This document shows positions 1-7,209 of a DNA stretch of 11,890 nt, one piece after another; within the stretch, counting starts at the first letter, position 1; each line of letters opens with the position of its first letter. Source of the DNA: Candidatus Fonsibacter lacus (GTDB taxonomy: Bacteria > Pseudomonadota > Alphaproteobacteria > Pelagibacterales > Pelagibacteraceae); the NCBI GenBank assembly GCA_010021145.1, contig RGRP01000020.1:1-11890 (forward strand), read 5' to 3'. The position numbers were made by a program, and so were the translations under genes. The notes under the pieces were generated by a model. The model was not told the DNA's origin, did no database searches, and saw only the letters and a list, made by a program, of their open reading frames with translations.

Positions 1-103
1 AGAAATTTTAAAATTTCTAATGATTATATATAGAAATCTAATTTATAGGTTTAGAAATCTAAATAAAAATAATAAAAATCTAATAATGATATATAGAAAT
101 CTA
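1..103. repeat. Short-repeat cluster beside the integrase (possible attachment site or element end)
   Basis: Seen: an 18-base perfect palindrome, AGAAATTTTAAAATTTCT, at 1-18. The 10-mer TAGAAATCTA occurs at 31-40, 52-61 and 94-103, with a one-mismatch copy at 73-82. A longer direct repeat, TAATGAT(T)ATATATAGAAATCTA, spans 18-40 and 84-103. The last copy contains the integrase stop codon. Known: tyrosine recombinases commonly act at sites next to their own gene that carry short inverted core-binding repeats. Inferred: this could be the attachment site, an element terminus or a 3' processing signal. No matching copy is visible at the right edge, which is coding, so a terminal inverted repeat cannot be tested here. 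Confidence 0.5.
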
Positions 104-997
104 TTTTTTGATATAATTATTATTAGCAGTTGATACAGAAGTCCCCATTTTTTCAACATCTTTAATTAATTCCTTCGCATTATCGCCATATTTATTAGAT
201 AAATAAAACTTTCTCAACATAGATGACCCTATATTTCGATTGAATATTCTATTTAAGATTAGCGTGATGGCGTTAATCTGTGATAATGGTTCATTAGTAG
301 TTAAATTATATAAAAGAAAGTCATTATTTTTTACCTTAAATAGTCTTACATATTCATTAATTATATTATACAAATCATCATTTACCTCTATCTCTTGTCT
401 ATTATATTTTTTCGCTGTCTTGTAGTTATTAAAAATAAATTTCTTATTCTTCACATCGAAATAATTAAATTCATTCGGTAATTTATCATTATAACTATTA
501 ACTACTTTTAATAATGCGTAATCTTTATTTCTTCGTGGTGCGTTGAGGTAATATAAAGACAAAATTAAATAATCTTGAAATGTTCGCTGGTTTTGTGTAT
601 GGTTTTCTTTTAATTTGTCATACACTTCTTTAAGTCTATCTTGTGTCATCCAATTCTCTCCCTCTGTTATAGTCTTTTCAGTTTGGTCTTTTAATTTTAT
701 ATTATAATCTTCGAGTATCTTACTATAATCATCGTAAATTTTTCTAAAACTCTTATTTGCTTGTTTGTTATTTATCATACATTTAAGAATAGAGCAAATA
801 GCGATATAATAAGTTCTTTGTGTGTTTGGTCTTAATGGTTCTATTTTTTTTTTAACTCCATCAATATCTAATAAAAAATTTAAATTTCTAACTGGTTTAT
901 TATCATTTAATTTTATAAATTTTGTCTTATATGTTTGTATGGATGATGGTGATAAATCCTTACATTTAAAAATACTATCAAAATCTAAACTTGTCAT
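101..997 (-). CDS. Tyrosine recombinase/integrase, divergent viral type
   Basis: A 298-residue protein whose C-terminal half fits the tyrosine recombinase fold. The box I arginine lies in NAPRRNKDYALLKV (R155 or R156), a beta-hairpin lysine in NYKTAKKYNRQEIEV (K193-K197), the box II arginine in SSMLRKFYLS (R262), and the nucleophile is Y295 in NNNYIKK at the C-terminus. The N-terminal part (about 1-105) resembles a core-binding domain. Oddities: the usual HxxR histidine is Ser (S259) and the box III His/Trp position reads Thr in MGTS. Such degeneracy occurs in eukaryotic-virus integrases, so it does not prove inactivity. Known: integrases of this type in PLVs and virophages insert the element into host or giant-virus DNA. 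It starts at the ATG just after an ATAGATATAA box, and the 84-residue gene upstream ends 29 bases before it. The stop codon lies in a repeat shared with the primase gene. Confidence 0.8.
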   Translation of the reverse strand: MTSLDFDSIFKCKDLSPSSIQTYKTKFIKLNDNKPVRNLNFLLDIDGVKKKIEPLRPNTQRTYYIAICSILKCMINNKQANKSFRKIYDDYSKILEDYNIKLKDQTEKTITEGENWMTQDRLKEVYDKLKENHTQNQRTFQDYLILSLYYLNAPRRNKDYALLKVVNSYNDKLPNEFNYFDVKNKKFIFNNYKTAKKYNRQEIEVNDDLYNIINEYVRLFKVKNNDFLLYNLTTNEPLSQINAITLILNRIFNRNIGSSMLRKFYLSNKYGDNAKELIKDVEKMGTSVSTANNNYIKK

Positions 998-1026
998 TTA
1001 TATCTATAAATGAAATATAAAAAAAA
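998..1026 (-). promoter_or_regulatory. Late-type promoter of the integrase
   Basis: Read on the minus strand, an eight-T tract (1019-1026) directly follows the TAA stop of the upstream gene. It is followed by ATTTCATTTATAGATATAA and then ATG. The TAGATA box and T-tract match those before the capsid and other genes. Inferred from recurrence, not from a known promoter catalogue. Confidence 0.55.
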
Positions 1027-1281
1027 TTATCTTTTAACCATAAAAACAAATTCAACACCATTATCTAAAATTTTAGTAAAAAAATCATATCCTTTAATCT
1101 GTTCTTTTATTCTAAATCTCCATATATTTTTAGTCTGTCTATTGTGGATATACTTATAATTATGACTTTCTAACCATTTTTTAGCATCATTTAGACTAAA
1201 TTTAGATTTAGGGAATAAGATGGCGTGTAATATAGTCAATTTTTTCTCGTCTTCTTTCAAAGGTCTCTCTCGTATCGGCAT
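1027..1281 (-). CDS. Small FSLNDAKKWL-type protein, function unknown (84 aa)
   Basis: The frame is open from a TTG at 1299, but the first ATG is at 1281, giving 84 residues beginning MPIRERP. I chose the ATG because other genes here start at ATG with a box just upstream, and a GATAAATTTAG element precedes this one. The central segment FSLNDAKKWLESHNYKY followed by NIWRFRIKEQ resembles a small alpha/beta module (roughly: FtxxxAxxWLxxHgyk, then YRFRQ) that I know from phage head-associated proteins and from short ORFs in giant viruses and PLVs. Its function there is not established to my knowledge. It lies between the 128-residue orphan and the integrase, downstream of the capsid gene, so a virion role is possible but inferred. 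Complete: it ends TAA directly before the integrase T-tract. Confidence 0.65.
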   Translation of the reverse strand: MPIRERPLKEDEKKLTILHAILFPKSKFSLNDAKKWLESHNYKYIHNRQTKNIWRFRIKEQIKGYDFFTKILDNGVEFVFMVKR

Positions 1282-1327
1282 TAATTCTAAATTTATCAAA
1301 GAAATTTTTAAACCATTCTATTATTAT
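1282..1327 (-). promoter_or_regulatory. Weak promoter candidates before the 84-residue gene
   Basis: Two candidates are visible on the minus strand: ATATAATAATAGAAT farther upstream (about 1313-1327) and TTGATAAATTTAGAATTA directly before the ATG. Neither is a full match to the AGATAAATA box. A two-codon ATG-GTT-TAA mini-frame follows the distal one. Confidence 0.3.
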
Positions 1328-1363
1328 ATTTCTCAAATATTCTCCTAATTTTAATATCATCTC

Positions 1364-1750
1364 TTAAACTAAATCAAACAAATAATTTTTTGGTGTTATT
1401 TTGTGTTTTAGGTATTCAGGAAAAGATTGATTTTGATAATAGTAGTTTCCGTAATTTCCATATCCATAATAACTACTTAATGCTGGTTTTGATACACTTA
1501 TTTCATCTTGTTCTGTTTGTATTGGTTTTTCAGGTGGAAATAATGATTTATTTTTATAAGTAAAATCAGGTATTACTTTTGATGTTAAATTTAAATCTGT
1601 ATCATCGTTATAATATCTAAATCTTGGATATATATTTATTTTTTCATAATTATTCATTTGGATTTCATTATTATTTTGTTCTGCTCTTTCATCAATATTT
1701 TGTAAAAAAGGAATACTCAAATCTAAATACTTATATCCTGCTGTATTCAT
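1364..1750 (-). CDS. Unrecognised 128-residue protein with a Tyr/Gly/Asn-rich segment
   Basis: I do not recognise a family. The protein begins MNTAGYKYLDLSIPFLQN, is rich in Asn, Asp and Tyr, and carries a low-complexity stretch near residues 93-107 (SSYYGYGNYGNYYYQ) before a short C-terminus rich in Lys, Pro and hydrophobic residues. No signal peptide or membrane segment is visible. It lies immediately downstream of the major capsid gene (37 bases between them) and shares almost the whole upstream control sequence with it: a T8-T9 tract, CTTAT, then TAGATAAATA. Co-regulation with the capsid gene suggests a minor virion protein such as a cement or internal capsid component; this is inference from position and promoter only. 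Confidence 0.7.
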   Translation of the reverse strand: MNTAGYKYLDLSIPFLQNIDERAEQNNNEIQMNNYEKINIYPRFRYYNDDTDLNLTSKVIPDFTYKNKSLFPPEKPIQTEQDEISVSKPALSSYYGYGNYGNYYYQNQSFPEYLKHKITPKNYLFDLV

Positions 1751-1782
1751 TCTATTTATCTAATAAATGATAAGAAAAAAAA
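1751..1782 (-). promoter_or_regulatory. Late-type promoter of the 128-residue gene
   Basis: On the minus strand: eight Ts, CTTATCATTTATTAGATAAA, TAGA, then ATG. It is nearly identical to the capsid-gene promoter, differing mainly by a short gap in the AT spacer. The T-tract follows the capsid stop codon closely. Confidence 0.65.
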
Positions 1783-1787
1783 GGTAT

Positions 1788-3203
1788 TTATTCCATAACA
1801 TCAAGAGAGCGTCCCATTTTAACATTAAGGATTTTAGAAACTCGGCAAATAAGGACAGGGAAAACATTATCAGTATTATCTTTAAATTTTGCGTTATAAC
1901 CGATTTGGATAGTTCCACCATTTCCACCAAGACCACTTACCCACCAATTATTATCTCCTGAAAGGTTTTCAAGAGATAGAACATCTGCGAAATAATTACG
2001 ACAGAAATGACCGAGAGAATGACAACCAGCGTGAATACCACCTGAACTAATATCAAGATTATTATAATTTAAACTTTGGAGGGTATTATTGAAGGTCTCA
2101 ATAGGAGAAGAAGAAGTTGTGAATGGTTGAGAATTTATATAAAAGGTTGAACCATCAAAACCAGTCCCATCTCTACGGAAATATTTATTTTGGTTAAATC
2201 CTCCGTGAGTTCCAATAGAAGAAGTCCCAGCACCAGCAGAAGTAGTGAGAGGGGTATAAATAATTTCATTATAACTTCTTAAAGTTCCAGTTGTAGCAGT
2301 TCCAATAAGTAATTCGCCTATGGTGTCATAAGCACTTGGTCTAAAAGTTGCTATAACTTGGTCTAATGAATTGGCGTTTATTTGAGTAGCAACATTAATC
2401 CCTGCTGTGCTTTTTGCTGTTGATGATAATTGTTGAACGATATAATCATAATAAGCGACATTAAGACCACCGCCTTCAAGTTGAGATTTTACAAGGTCAT
2501 AATAAAGAGAATTAGTGAATGTGATAGTATCAAGAGTTAAGAAAACTTCTTTAAGTGAATAAGAGGCATCAGTAGGGGCAGTTGCTCCGGTCTTATAATA
2601 AAGAGCACCTGACGGGGCAAGGGTAATCGCTAATTGTAATTGTCCTAAATTATTAGTGTCAATAGTAGAGCAAGAACCATTAAAAAAACCTAACCAGTTA
2701 TTCACACAAAAGCACTTAGCGTCTCCTGTTCCTGCTCCATCATTAGTGGTTGAGTTTGCTTGGAATACAGCAGAAGGAGCAGTAGAACCATTAGGATATG
2801 TGTAATTTAAAGATGGGTCAAAAAGTTCGGTTATGCGTTTTGATACTTGTTCTTGTGAGTAATAACCTTCTAAATCAGCAATAGTATTCCACACAAAATT
2901 ATAATCATTTGTGGTCTGTAAATTGCGACCATTAGCAGTTAGAGCGAGATTTTGAATTAATGAGTGAAGACCCCCACGAGTAAAGTGAATTCCACCTGTT
3001 CCTGATGTGGTCGCATTAGTAGAATATAAAACGATTGAGCGAAAATCAAGCATTCGCCCTATTGGGAAATTGACACGAATTATTTGATTAGGTTTGTATT
3101 CAGTTTGGTCTGCTGAAATTTTTAGTTTTTGTTTAATTATAGAACCTTGTAATTTTTTAAGATTATATGCCAAGTTTTTAGGAAAACCGCTTATTTGCTC
3201 CAT
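1788..3203 (-). CDS. Major capsid protein, probable double jelly-roll
   Basis: A 471-residue protein of the length and character of PLV/virophage major capsid proteins. It is rich in Thr, Ser, Gly, Asn and Ala. Near residues 40-53 it has a beta-strand-like segment (IIRVNFPIGRMLDF) followed by a Gly/Thr loop and a conserved-looking helix region (GGLHSLIQNLALTANG, about 80-95), then YNFVWNTIADLEGYY. No membrane segment or signal peptide is seen. Known: double-jelly-roll proteins form the hexons of polinton-like, virophage, adenovirus and giant-virus capsids. The fold is inferred from composition, length and the neighbouring A32-type ATPase, the usual capsid-gene companion; a structure prediction would settle it. 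The gene is visibly less AT-rich than its neighbours. Fibre-like or Ig insertions are not evident. Confidence 0.8.
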   Translation of the reverse strand: MEQISGFPKNLAYNLKKLQGSIIKQKLKISADQTEYKPNQIIRVNFPIGRMLDFRSIVLYSTNATTSGTGGIHFTRGGLHSLIQNLALTANGRNLQTTNDYNFVWNTIADLEGYYSQEQVSKRITELFDPSLNYTYPNGSTAPSAVFQANSTTNDGAGTGDAKCFCVNNWLGFFNGSCSTIDTNNLGQLQLAITLAPSGALYYKTGATAPTDASYSLKEVFLTLDTITFTNSLYYDLVKSQLEGGGLNVAYYDYIVQQLSSTAKSTAGINVATQINANSLDQVIATFRPSAYDTIGELLIGTATTGTLRSYNEIIYTPLTTSAGAGTSSIGTHGGFNQNKYFRRDGTGFDGSTFYINSQPFTTSSSPIETFNNTLQSLNYNNLDISSGGIHAGCHSLGHFCRNYFADVLSLENLSGDNNWWVSGLGGNGGTIQIGYNAKFKDNTDNVFPVLICRVSKILNVKMGRSLDVME

Positions 3204-3238
3204 TATTATTTATCTATTATAATCATAAGAAAAAAAAA
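3204..3238 (-). promoter_or_regulatory. Late-type promoter of the capsid gene
   Basis: Minus-strand order: nine Ts, CTTATGATTATAATAGATAA, ATAATA, ATG. It is the clearest example of the recurrent layout T-tract, AT spacer, AGATAAATA box, ATG. The T-tract starts within ten bases of the ATPase stop codon. Confidence 0.65.
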
Positions 3239-3247
3239 TAAGTTAGA

Positions 3248-4153
3248 CTAAATAATTAATTCCTTTTCAAGATTGTTATAAAATCGTTTTTTAGAACCAG
3301 TCAAATCGATGATTAATGCTCCGTGATTATTATCATTAACCGCCTTATCGTATAATGCCTCAAATTCTTTCTCTGTCATAACTGATGAGACCTCCTCATA
3401 CAAATCATTTAATATTGCTTTTTTATTCGAAAATTTACCGAGATAGAATAAATTACAATTTAATCTCATATCTTTTGGAATTGACTTTACAGACTGAACT
3501 AATATAAAGAAAGATGTAAATATATGTCTATTTTTAATTAACCAATATTTTAATAGATTTTCGCTCTTACGATTTAGAGCGGATGAACCCATAATATCAT
3601 CTAAAATTAGAAAAGTAATCGGTTTGGTCGTATATCTAAAATAGCGTTTAACTTTTACAGGATTTTCATAATTAAATTTCTTTAAAATAAATGATATTTC
3701 AGGATTAGATTTTAAGACCTTTTCAATCTCATTTTTAGGGGTCTTATCAATTAAATCATAATAATAAACATATTTATTATAAATATCAACTTCATTAATA
3801 ACATCGTTTATATCATCTATAATATCTCTTAATTTTGCTTCACTATAACTCTCATAAATATCATTTTCATTTAGACTTTTTAAATTGCTCCATAAAGATT
3901 TATTAGCGTCATAAGTGGGACTTATTAAAATCGTCCTTATCTTATGTTCTCCTTGTGCTGAAATCATCTTATTTTTTTCATATTCTTTTATGATTTTAAT
4001 TGTGTTATAGGTTTTTCCTCCTCCCCTACTCGCAACGCCCATATAATTAAAAAATAGTTCAAACAAATTTTTATTATCACTTTTAGGGTAATCTAATTTA
4101 GAATTGTTTATTTTTTCTCTAAATGCGTCTAATTCAATCTCTTTTATATTCAT
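3248..4153 (-). CDS. A32-type (FtsK/HerA superfamily) genome-packaging ATPase
   Basis: A 301-residue P-loop ATPase predicted to pump viral DNA into the capsid. The Walker A motif is GVASRGGGKT (about 39-48). Walker B is FLILDD (181-186) after a hydrophobic strand. A sensor-like ILVQS (217-221) is followed by PKDMRLNCNLF, matching the Q-S and R-x-N pattern of poxvirus A32-like ATPases. Length and motif order fit the family in PLVs, virophages and giant viruses. It lies directly upstream of the major capsid gene on the same strand, the usual morphogenesis pairing. It starts at the ATG following TAGATATAGATAA. It appears complete with all core residues. Confidence 0.9.
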   Translation of the reverse strand: MNIKEIELDAFREKINNSKLDYPKSDNKNLFELFFNYMGVASRGGGKTYNTIKIIKEYEKNKMISAQGEHKIRTILISPTYDANKSLWSNLKSLNENDIYESYSEAKLRDIIDDINDVINEVDIYNKYVYYYDLIDKTPKNEIEKVLKSNPEISFILKKFNYENPVKVKRYFRYTTKPITFLILDDIMGSSALNRKSENLLKYWLIKNRHIFTSFFILVQSVKSIPKDMRLNCNLFYLGKFSNKKAILNDLYEEVSSVMTEKEFEALYDKAVNDNNHGALIIDLTGSKKRFYNNLEKELII

Positions 4154-4173
4154 TTATCTATATCTAATAATAA
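4154..4173 (-). promoter_or_regulatory. Late-type promoter of the ATPase gene
   Basis: TTATTATTAGATATAGATAA directly precedes the ATG on the minus strand, with two overlapping TAGATA boxes. No long T-tract precedes it, unlike the capsid promoter. Confidence 0.55.
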
Positions 4174-4181
4174 TTAAGATT

Positions 4182-4667
4182 TTATGTAAATAAGTCCATC
4201 ATTACCCTCTTCTTTGCTTCTTCTATGTATCTCTCTTTAAGTATATCACGGGAGGCAGTCTTTACAATCTGCTTTTTTTCTTTTGCCTCTTTTATTTCCT
4301 TATCTCTTTCTATCTTTGGTTTATTATTATTTTTCTCGTTCTCTGCTTTTCTTTTTTCAATCGCCTCTTTAAGTCTTAATGCCTCTTGATATTCGAATTC
4401 AATTTTTTCTTTTCTAATCCTTTCAGTCTCTTCCTTCTTTGCTTTGGTCTCTCGTCTCTCTTGTCCTTTTGTTTTCACTACTTCAACTGATTTCTTATTT
4501 AATTCTATCATTTTCTCTCTTGGTTGTCCTCTTTTTTTTGCTGGTTTAATGTCGCTTATTTGTGGGAGTTCTATATCAGGTAGTTCTTCATCTTCTTCAT
4601 CTTCAATAATTAGACCTCCAATTTTGCTTATTTCCTCATCAATACTCCTTAAAATATCGTCGTCCAT
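4182..4667 (-). CDS. Charged coiled-coil-like protein with an AT-hook-like motif (161 aa)
   Basis: No family recognised. The N-terminus (1-50) is strongly acidic (EDEEDEELPDIELPQ). It is followed by a basic KPAKKRGQPREK segment (about 62-73) that looks like a variant AT-hook (RGQP in place of RGRP). Residues about 80-135 are almost all Glu, Lys, Arg and Ala and should form a long helix or coiled coil. The C-terminus is RDILKERYIEEAKKRVMMDL. It lies between primase-helicase and ATPase on the same strand. A scaffold, DNA-condensing or packaging-accessory role would fit an acidic/basic protein here, but that is inference. Related KRG(Q/R)-type motifs recur in the methyltransferase and in the 51-residue ORF. 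Charged composition alone makes remote homology unreliable. Confidence 0.7.
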   Translation of the reverse strand: MDDDILRSIDEEISKIGGLIIEDEEDEELPDIELPQISDIKPAKKRGQPREKMIELNKKSVEVVKTKGQERRETKAKKEETERIRKEKIEFEYQEALRLKEAIEKRKAENEKNNNKPKIERDKEIKEAKEKKQIVKTASRDILKERYIEEAKKRVMMDLFT

Positions 4668-4696
4668 TATATCTATCTATAACAGACATAAAAAAA
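4668..4696 (-). promoter_or_regulatory. Late-type promoter of the 161-residue gene
   Basis: On the minus strand a seven-T tract (4690-4696) is followed by ATGTCTGTTATAGATAGATA, TA and ATG. The T-tract follows the primase-helicase stop codon by less than 20 bases. Confidence 0.5.
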
Positions 4697-4700
4697 CAAA

Positions 4701-4710
4701 TAGAAATCTA
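4701..4710. repeat. Fourth copy of TAGAAATCTA, overlapping the primase-helicase stop
   Basis: It is identical to the three copies near the left end (31-40, 52-61, 94-103). Here, as at 94-103, the gene's TAG stop codon is the first three bases of the element on the minus strand (TAGATTTCTA). It might be a 3' end signal; the stem is only 4-6 bp, so a stable hairpin is unlikely. Chance is possible in AT-rich DNA. Confidence 0.35.
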
Positions 4711-7101
4711 TTCATCTTTTTCTTCAATAAAATTGAAATGGTTGAATAGTTCTTTAAAATTTACTATCGTATTCTTATTTTGGTCTTTTGTTATATACAC
4801 TTCTATCTTATGTTTTTTAACTAATAACATAAGACGAGTTCCAAAGGAAATATTATTAATATCAATCTTATAATTATTAGTCTTTACCCAATCAGTCCAT
4901 TCAGCGAAGAATGCCTGATTAGTATATTTCTTTTTATCAACATGTTTATTTTTTAAGGTTAAGTCTTCTAAAAATAATAAAATTCTGTCTTTATTTTCGT
5001 TGATGACTTGTTTTTGGTATTCTGTTTTAGGTATATAGCGGTCATCTTGAAAATTAAGACTTGGAACAATAGAACAAACATCATAATTAATAAGATATTC
5101 ATAAATGACCCTTAATGCTCTCTTATTTTCGATTATATTTTTATAGAAACTATTGAAAAAATCAATATTACCCTTATAATGTGGAGAAGTTTTTATTAAC
5201 AAATATCGTCTTGAACCTTCATCAACTTTCACACAATTCTCATTATTAGTTGTCATTATATAATCGCATCTATTATCAATCTCATAAGGACTAATATTTT
5301 TAGGATTAATTAAAATAGTATCTGTTGTTATTCTTGATTTTAATCTTTCGCTGTTTTCATAATTATCTTTTGGGTTTGCTTCATTAAGACAAACAAATAA
5401 TTTACAATCTTCCGTCGTTGAATGACTATCAAAAATTTGTTTTGCTGTTTCTATTTCACTATAATATTTTCTTCCTACAATTGCTTTTATTATATCAAAA
5501 AAGGTATTTTTACCATCTCCTTCTGTGCCTTTGACTATAATACATATCTTATTACGCTGATAAGGTTTTTGTAGTCTATTTGCGAAATATGCTAATAAAT
5601 AATTAATTACTGCTTTATTATTATCATATATATTATTCATGTAGTCAAATAAATCGTCTAAAACTTTTTTATTAAATTCTTGGTCTTCTTTTGTATCATT
5701 ATAATAAGGAGTTTTTAAAATTTCGTAATGCGTCCATAGGTTATATTCATAATTATTTAATTGAATGTTTGGTTTTTCTTGGTATGGGATATTAACAAAA
5801 TTTCTCTCATAAGAGGGAGGTTTAAAACATATACTTTCACACATTCGAATTTTATCGTCATCTAACCAGTCATTAATAAATTTTGTTTTCTTATATTTTA
5901 TATTACCTTTCTTATCTTCTTCTTTTTTATTATAAGATAGATGAGAATAAGAACAACGAACATCTTTAAAACTCTCTTTTATATTTTCTCCTTCTCTGTT
6001 TGTGTATATAATCATAGGAGGATGAATTATTTTTAAATGGTCTTCTTCAAAATTCTTCTTTACATTTTTATAATTTTTATTTATCATATCATAATAGTCT
6101 TTATCATCTTCTTTAATACAAGTATTATAAAGATAATTCCAACCTAATTTATTAGTTGTATTATTTTCTAAATTCATATCAATTTTATTATCAGTCTCTA
6201 TCTCATTATATTTAGTTGATTTTTTAGAGAATAAATGGATTAGTTCATACATATTTCTTTTTGAAATTTTTTCTTTTTTGGATATGTTTATAATACAGAA
6301 CATAATATTTAACCAGTCATTATAATCGTCCGCTCTTTGTGGTGATAATCTATCTATAAGTTTCTTTAATTTTTCATATCTATCTGTATTATTATCGTCT
6401 TCGTATTCGTCTTTGTCTTGTTCTTGTTCTTGTTCTTGTTCTCGTTCCTTATCTTCTTTTTGTTTAATTTCATTCTGTTTAATTTCTTGAATTTGTTTAT
6501 TAGTCTTATCTAACAAATCATTATCTAAATCAAAATAGTCCTCCTCTATATAAGTCGCTGAATTATCAAAAATACTCCCTTCAATCAATTCTAATTTAGG
6601 GACAGAAAAAGAAATAACTTTTTTATCTTCTTGTTTAATTTTTTTACTCGATAGAGGTAAATAAAATTTTCTATTTTTATTATAAATTCCATCATCTAAA
6701 ATTTTTAGTCCATGTTTTCCGTATTTATCAAACAAATCTTTAAAATATATAGGTATGAGGTTATAAGTAATCTTACAATTTAATAAATAATATCTTCTTG
6801 AATGTTTTATAATTCCATTTTCTTCTCTTGTAGGTCTTCCCATTTTAGCGATTTGAGCATTATAAATTTTCTTTAAGTCTTCCTCAAAGTCATTATATAA
6901 TTTAGCGTCAAAATCTCCTTTTGGGTCTAAATCAAAATAAGGTTTAACTTTAAATTGTTCTAAACCTACAATTTCAAAAAATACACCCTTATCGTCAAGT
7001 TTAGAAAGATGTTTATAGTATTCATCCTCATTCGTGATAGATGTGAATTTCTTATTTGTCTTATCACTTATTAAAACTCTCTTATAGGGGGTCTCCGTCA
7101 T
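4708..7101 (-). CDS. Primase-helicase: archaeo-eukaryotic primase domain plus SF3 (D5-like) helicase
   Basis: A 797-residue replication protein. The N-terminal primase-like domain (about 1-190) has the metal-binding DxD in KPYFDLDPKGDFD (D57, D59) and a third motif, DDGIYNKNRKFYLPLSSKK (136-154). The usual SxH histidine position appears to read ITYN (111-114). A Glu/Gln/Lys-rich linker (about 205-240) contains an EQ repeat, followed by a YEKLKKLIDRLSPQRADDYNDW region seen in D5-type primases. The SF3 helicase has Walker A GTEGDGKNT (525-533, Asn after the Lys where Ser/Thr is usual), Walker B KLFVCLNEA (567-575), motif C CDYIMTTNN (612-620) and the arginine finger EGSRRY (about 628-633). Known: this fusion primes and unwinds DNA at viral replication origins in PLVs, virophages and giant viruses. 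It uses the putative early promoter class and lies near the 7441-7917 control region. Confidence 0.9.
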   Translation of the reverse strand: MTETPYKRVLISDKTNKKFTSITNEDEYYKHLSKLDDKGVFFEIVGLEQFKVKPYFDLDPKGDFDAKLYNDFEEDLKKIYNAQIAKMGRPTREENGIIKHSRRYYLLNCKITYNLIPIYFKDLFDKYGKHGLKILDDGIYNKNRKFYLPLSSKKIKQEDKKVISFSVPKLELIEGSIFDNSATYIEEDYFDLDNDLLDKTNKQIQEIKQNEIKQKEDKEREQEQEQEQDKDEYEDDNNTDRYEKLKKLIDRLSPQRADDYNDWLNIMFCIINISKKEKISKRNMYELIHLFSKKSTKYNEIETDNKIDMNLENNTTNKLGWNYLYNTCIKEDDKDYYDMINKNYKNVKKNFEEDHLKIIHPPMIIYTNREGENIKESFKDVRCSYSHLSYNKKEEDKKGNIKYKKTKFINDWLDDDKIRMCESICFKPPSYERNFVNIPYQEKPNIQLNNYEYNLWTHYEILKTPYYNDTKEDQEFNKKVLDDLFDYMNNIYDNNKAVINYLLAYFANRLQKPYQRNKICIIVKGTEGDGKNTFFDIIKAIVGRKYYSEIETAKQIFDSHSTTEDCKLFVCLNEANPKDNYENSERLKSRITTDTILINPKNISPYEIDNRCDYIMTTNNENCVKVDEGSRRYLLIKTSPHYKGNIDFFNSFYKNIIENKRALRVIYEYLINYDVCSIVPSLNFQDDRYIPKTEYQKQVINENKDRILLFLEDLTLKNKHVDKKKYTNQAFFAEWTDWVKTNNYKIDINNISFGTRLMLLVKKHKIEVYITKDQNKNTIVNFKELFNHFNFIEEKDE
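6415..6444. repeat. In-frame hexanucleotide repeat encoding Glu-Gln
   Basis: About five tandem TTCTTG units (last one TTCTCG) on the plus strand encode the EQEQEQEQ linker between the primase and helicase domains. Length variation would keep frame, so this is a likely site of slippage polymorphism. Confidence 0.8.
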
Positions 7102-7153
7102 TTTTCCTTCTTTATTATTACATAAGAAAATAATTTTAATTTAACCTTATATA
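7102..7153 (-). promoter_or_regulatory. Putative early-type promoter of the primase-helicase
   Basis: Minus-strand order: TATATAAGGTTAAATTAAAA, TTATTTTCTTATG, about 20 more bases, ATG. It lacks the AGATAAATA box of the structural genes. The element AAGGTTAAA(ATTAA)AATTATTTTCT, here with a five-base insertion, recurs before the 75-residue gene, and a relative precedes the 56-residue ORF. A TATA-like TATATAAGG overlaps its upstream end (7145-7153). Confidence 0.5.
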
Positions 7154-7173
7154 GATTTTTAGCGAAATTTTAG

Positions 7174-7193
7174 ACTTCTTTATTTTTAGAAGT
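7174..7193. terminator. Small inverted repeat downstream of the 75-residue gene
   Basis: ACTTCT and AGAAGT arms (7174-7179, 7188-7193) around an eight-base loop lie 17 bases beyond the stop of the 75-residue gene and upstream of the primase promoter. Giant viruses of the mimivirus group end transcripts at hairpins. The six-pair stem is short, so this is a weak call. Confidence 0.25.
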
Positions 7194-7209
7194 AGGACAA
7201 AAATAAACA

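Noticed and set aside
240..1013. Two short plus-strand frames (240-425, 822-1013) opposite the integrase
   Set aside because: Antisense shadows in AT-rich coding sequence; no promoter box, no recognisable motif.
1282..1299. TTG start for the FSLNDAKKWL-type protein
   Set aside because: A eukaryotic virus would rarely use TTG. An in-frame ATG lies six codons downstream with a plausible box in front.
1767..1961. Plus-strand frame opposite the capsid C-terminus
   Set aside because: Antisense to the end of the capsid gene and to its neighbour's promoter; no independent support.
4444..4749. Plus-strand frame of 101 codons opposite the 161-residue gene
   Set aside because: It is antisense to Glu/Lys-rich coding sequence, giving a Ser/Leu/Phe-rich artefact. 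No promoter box or homology.
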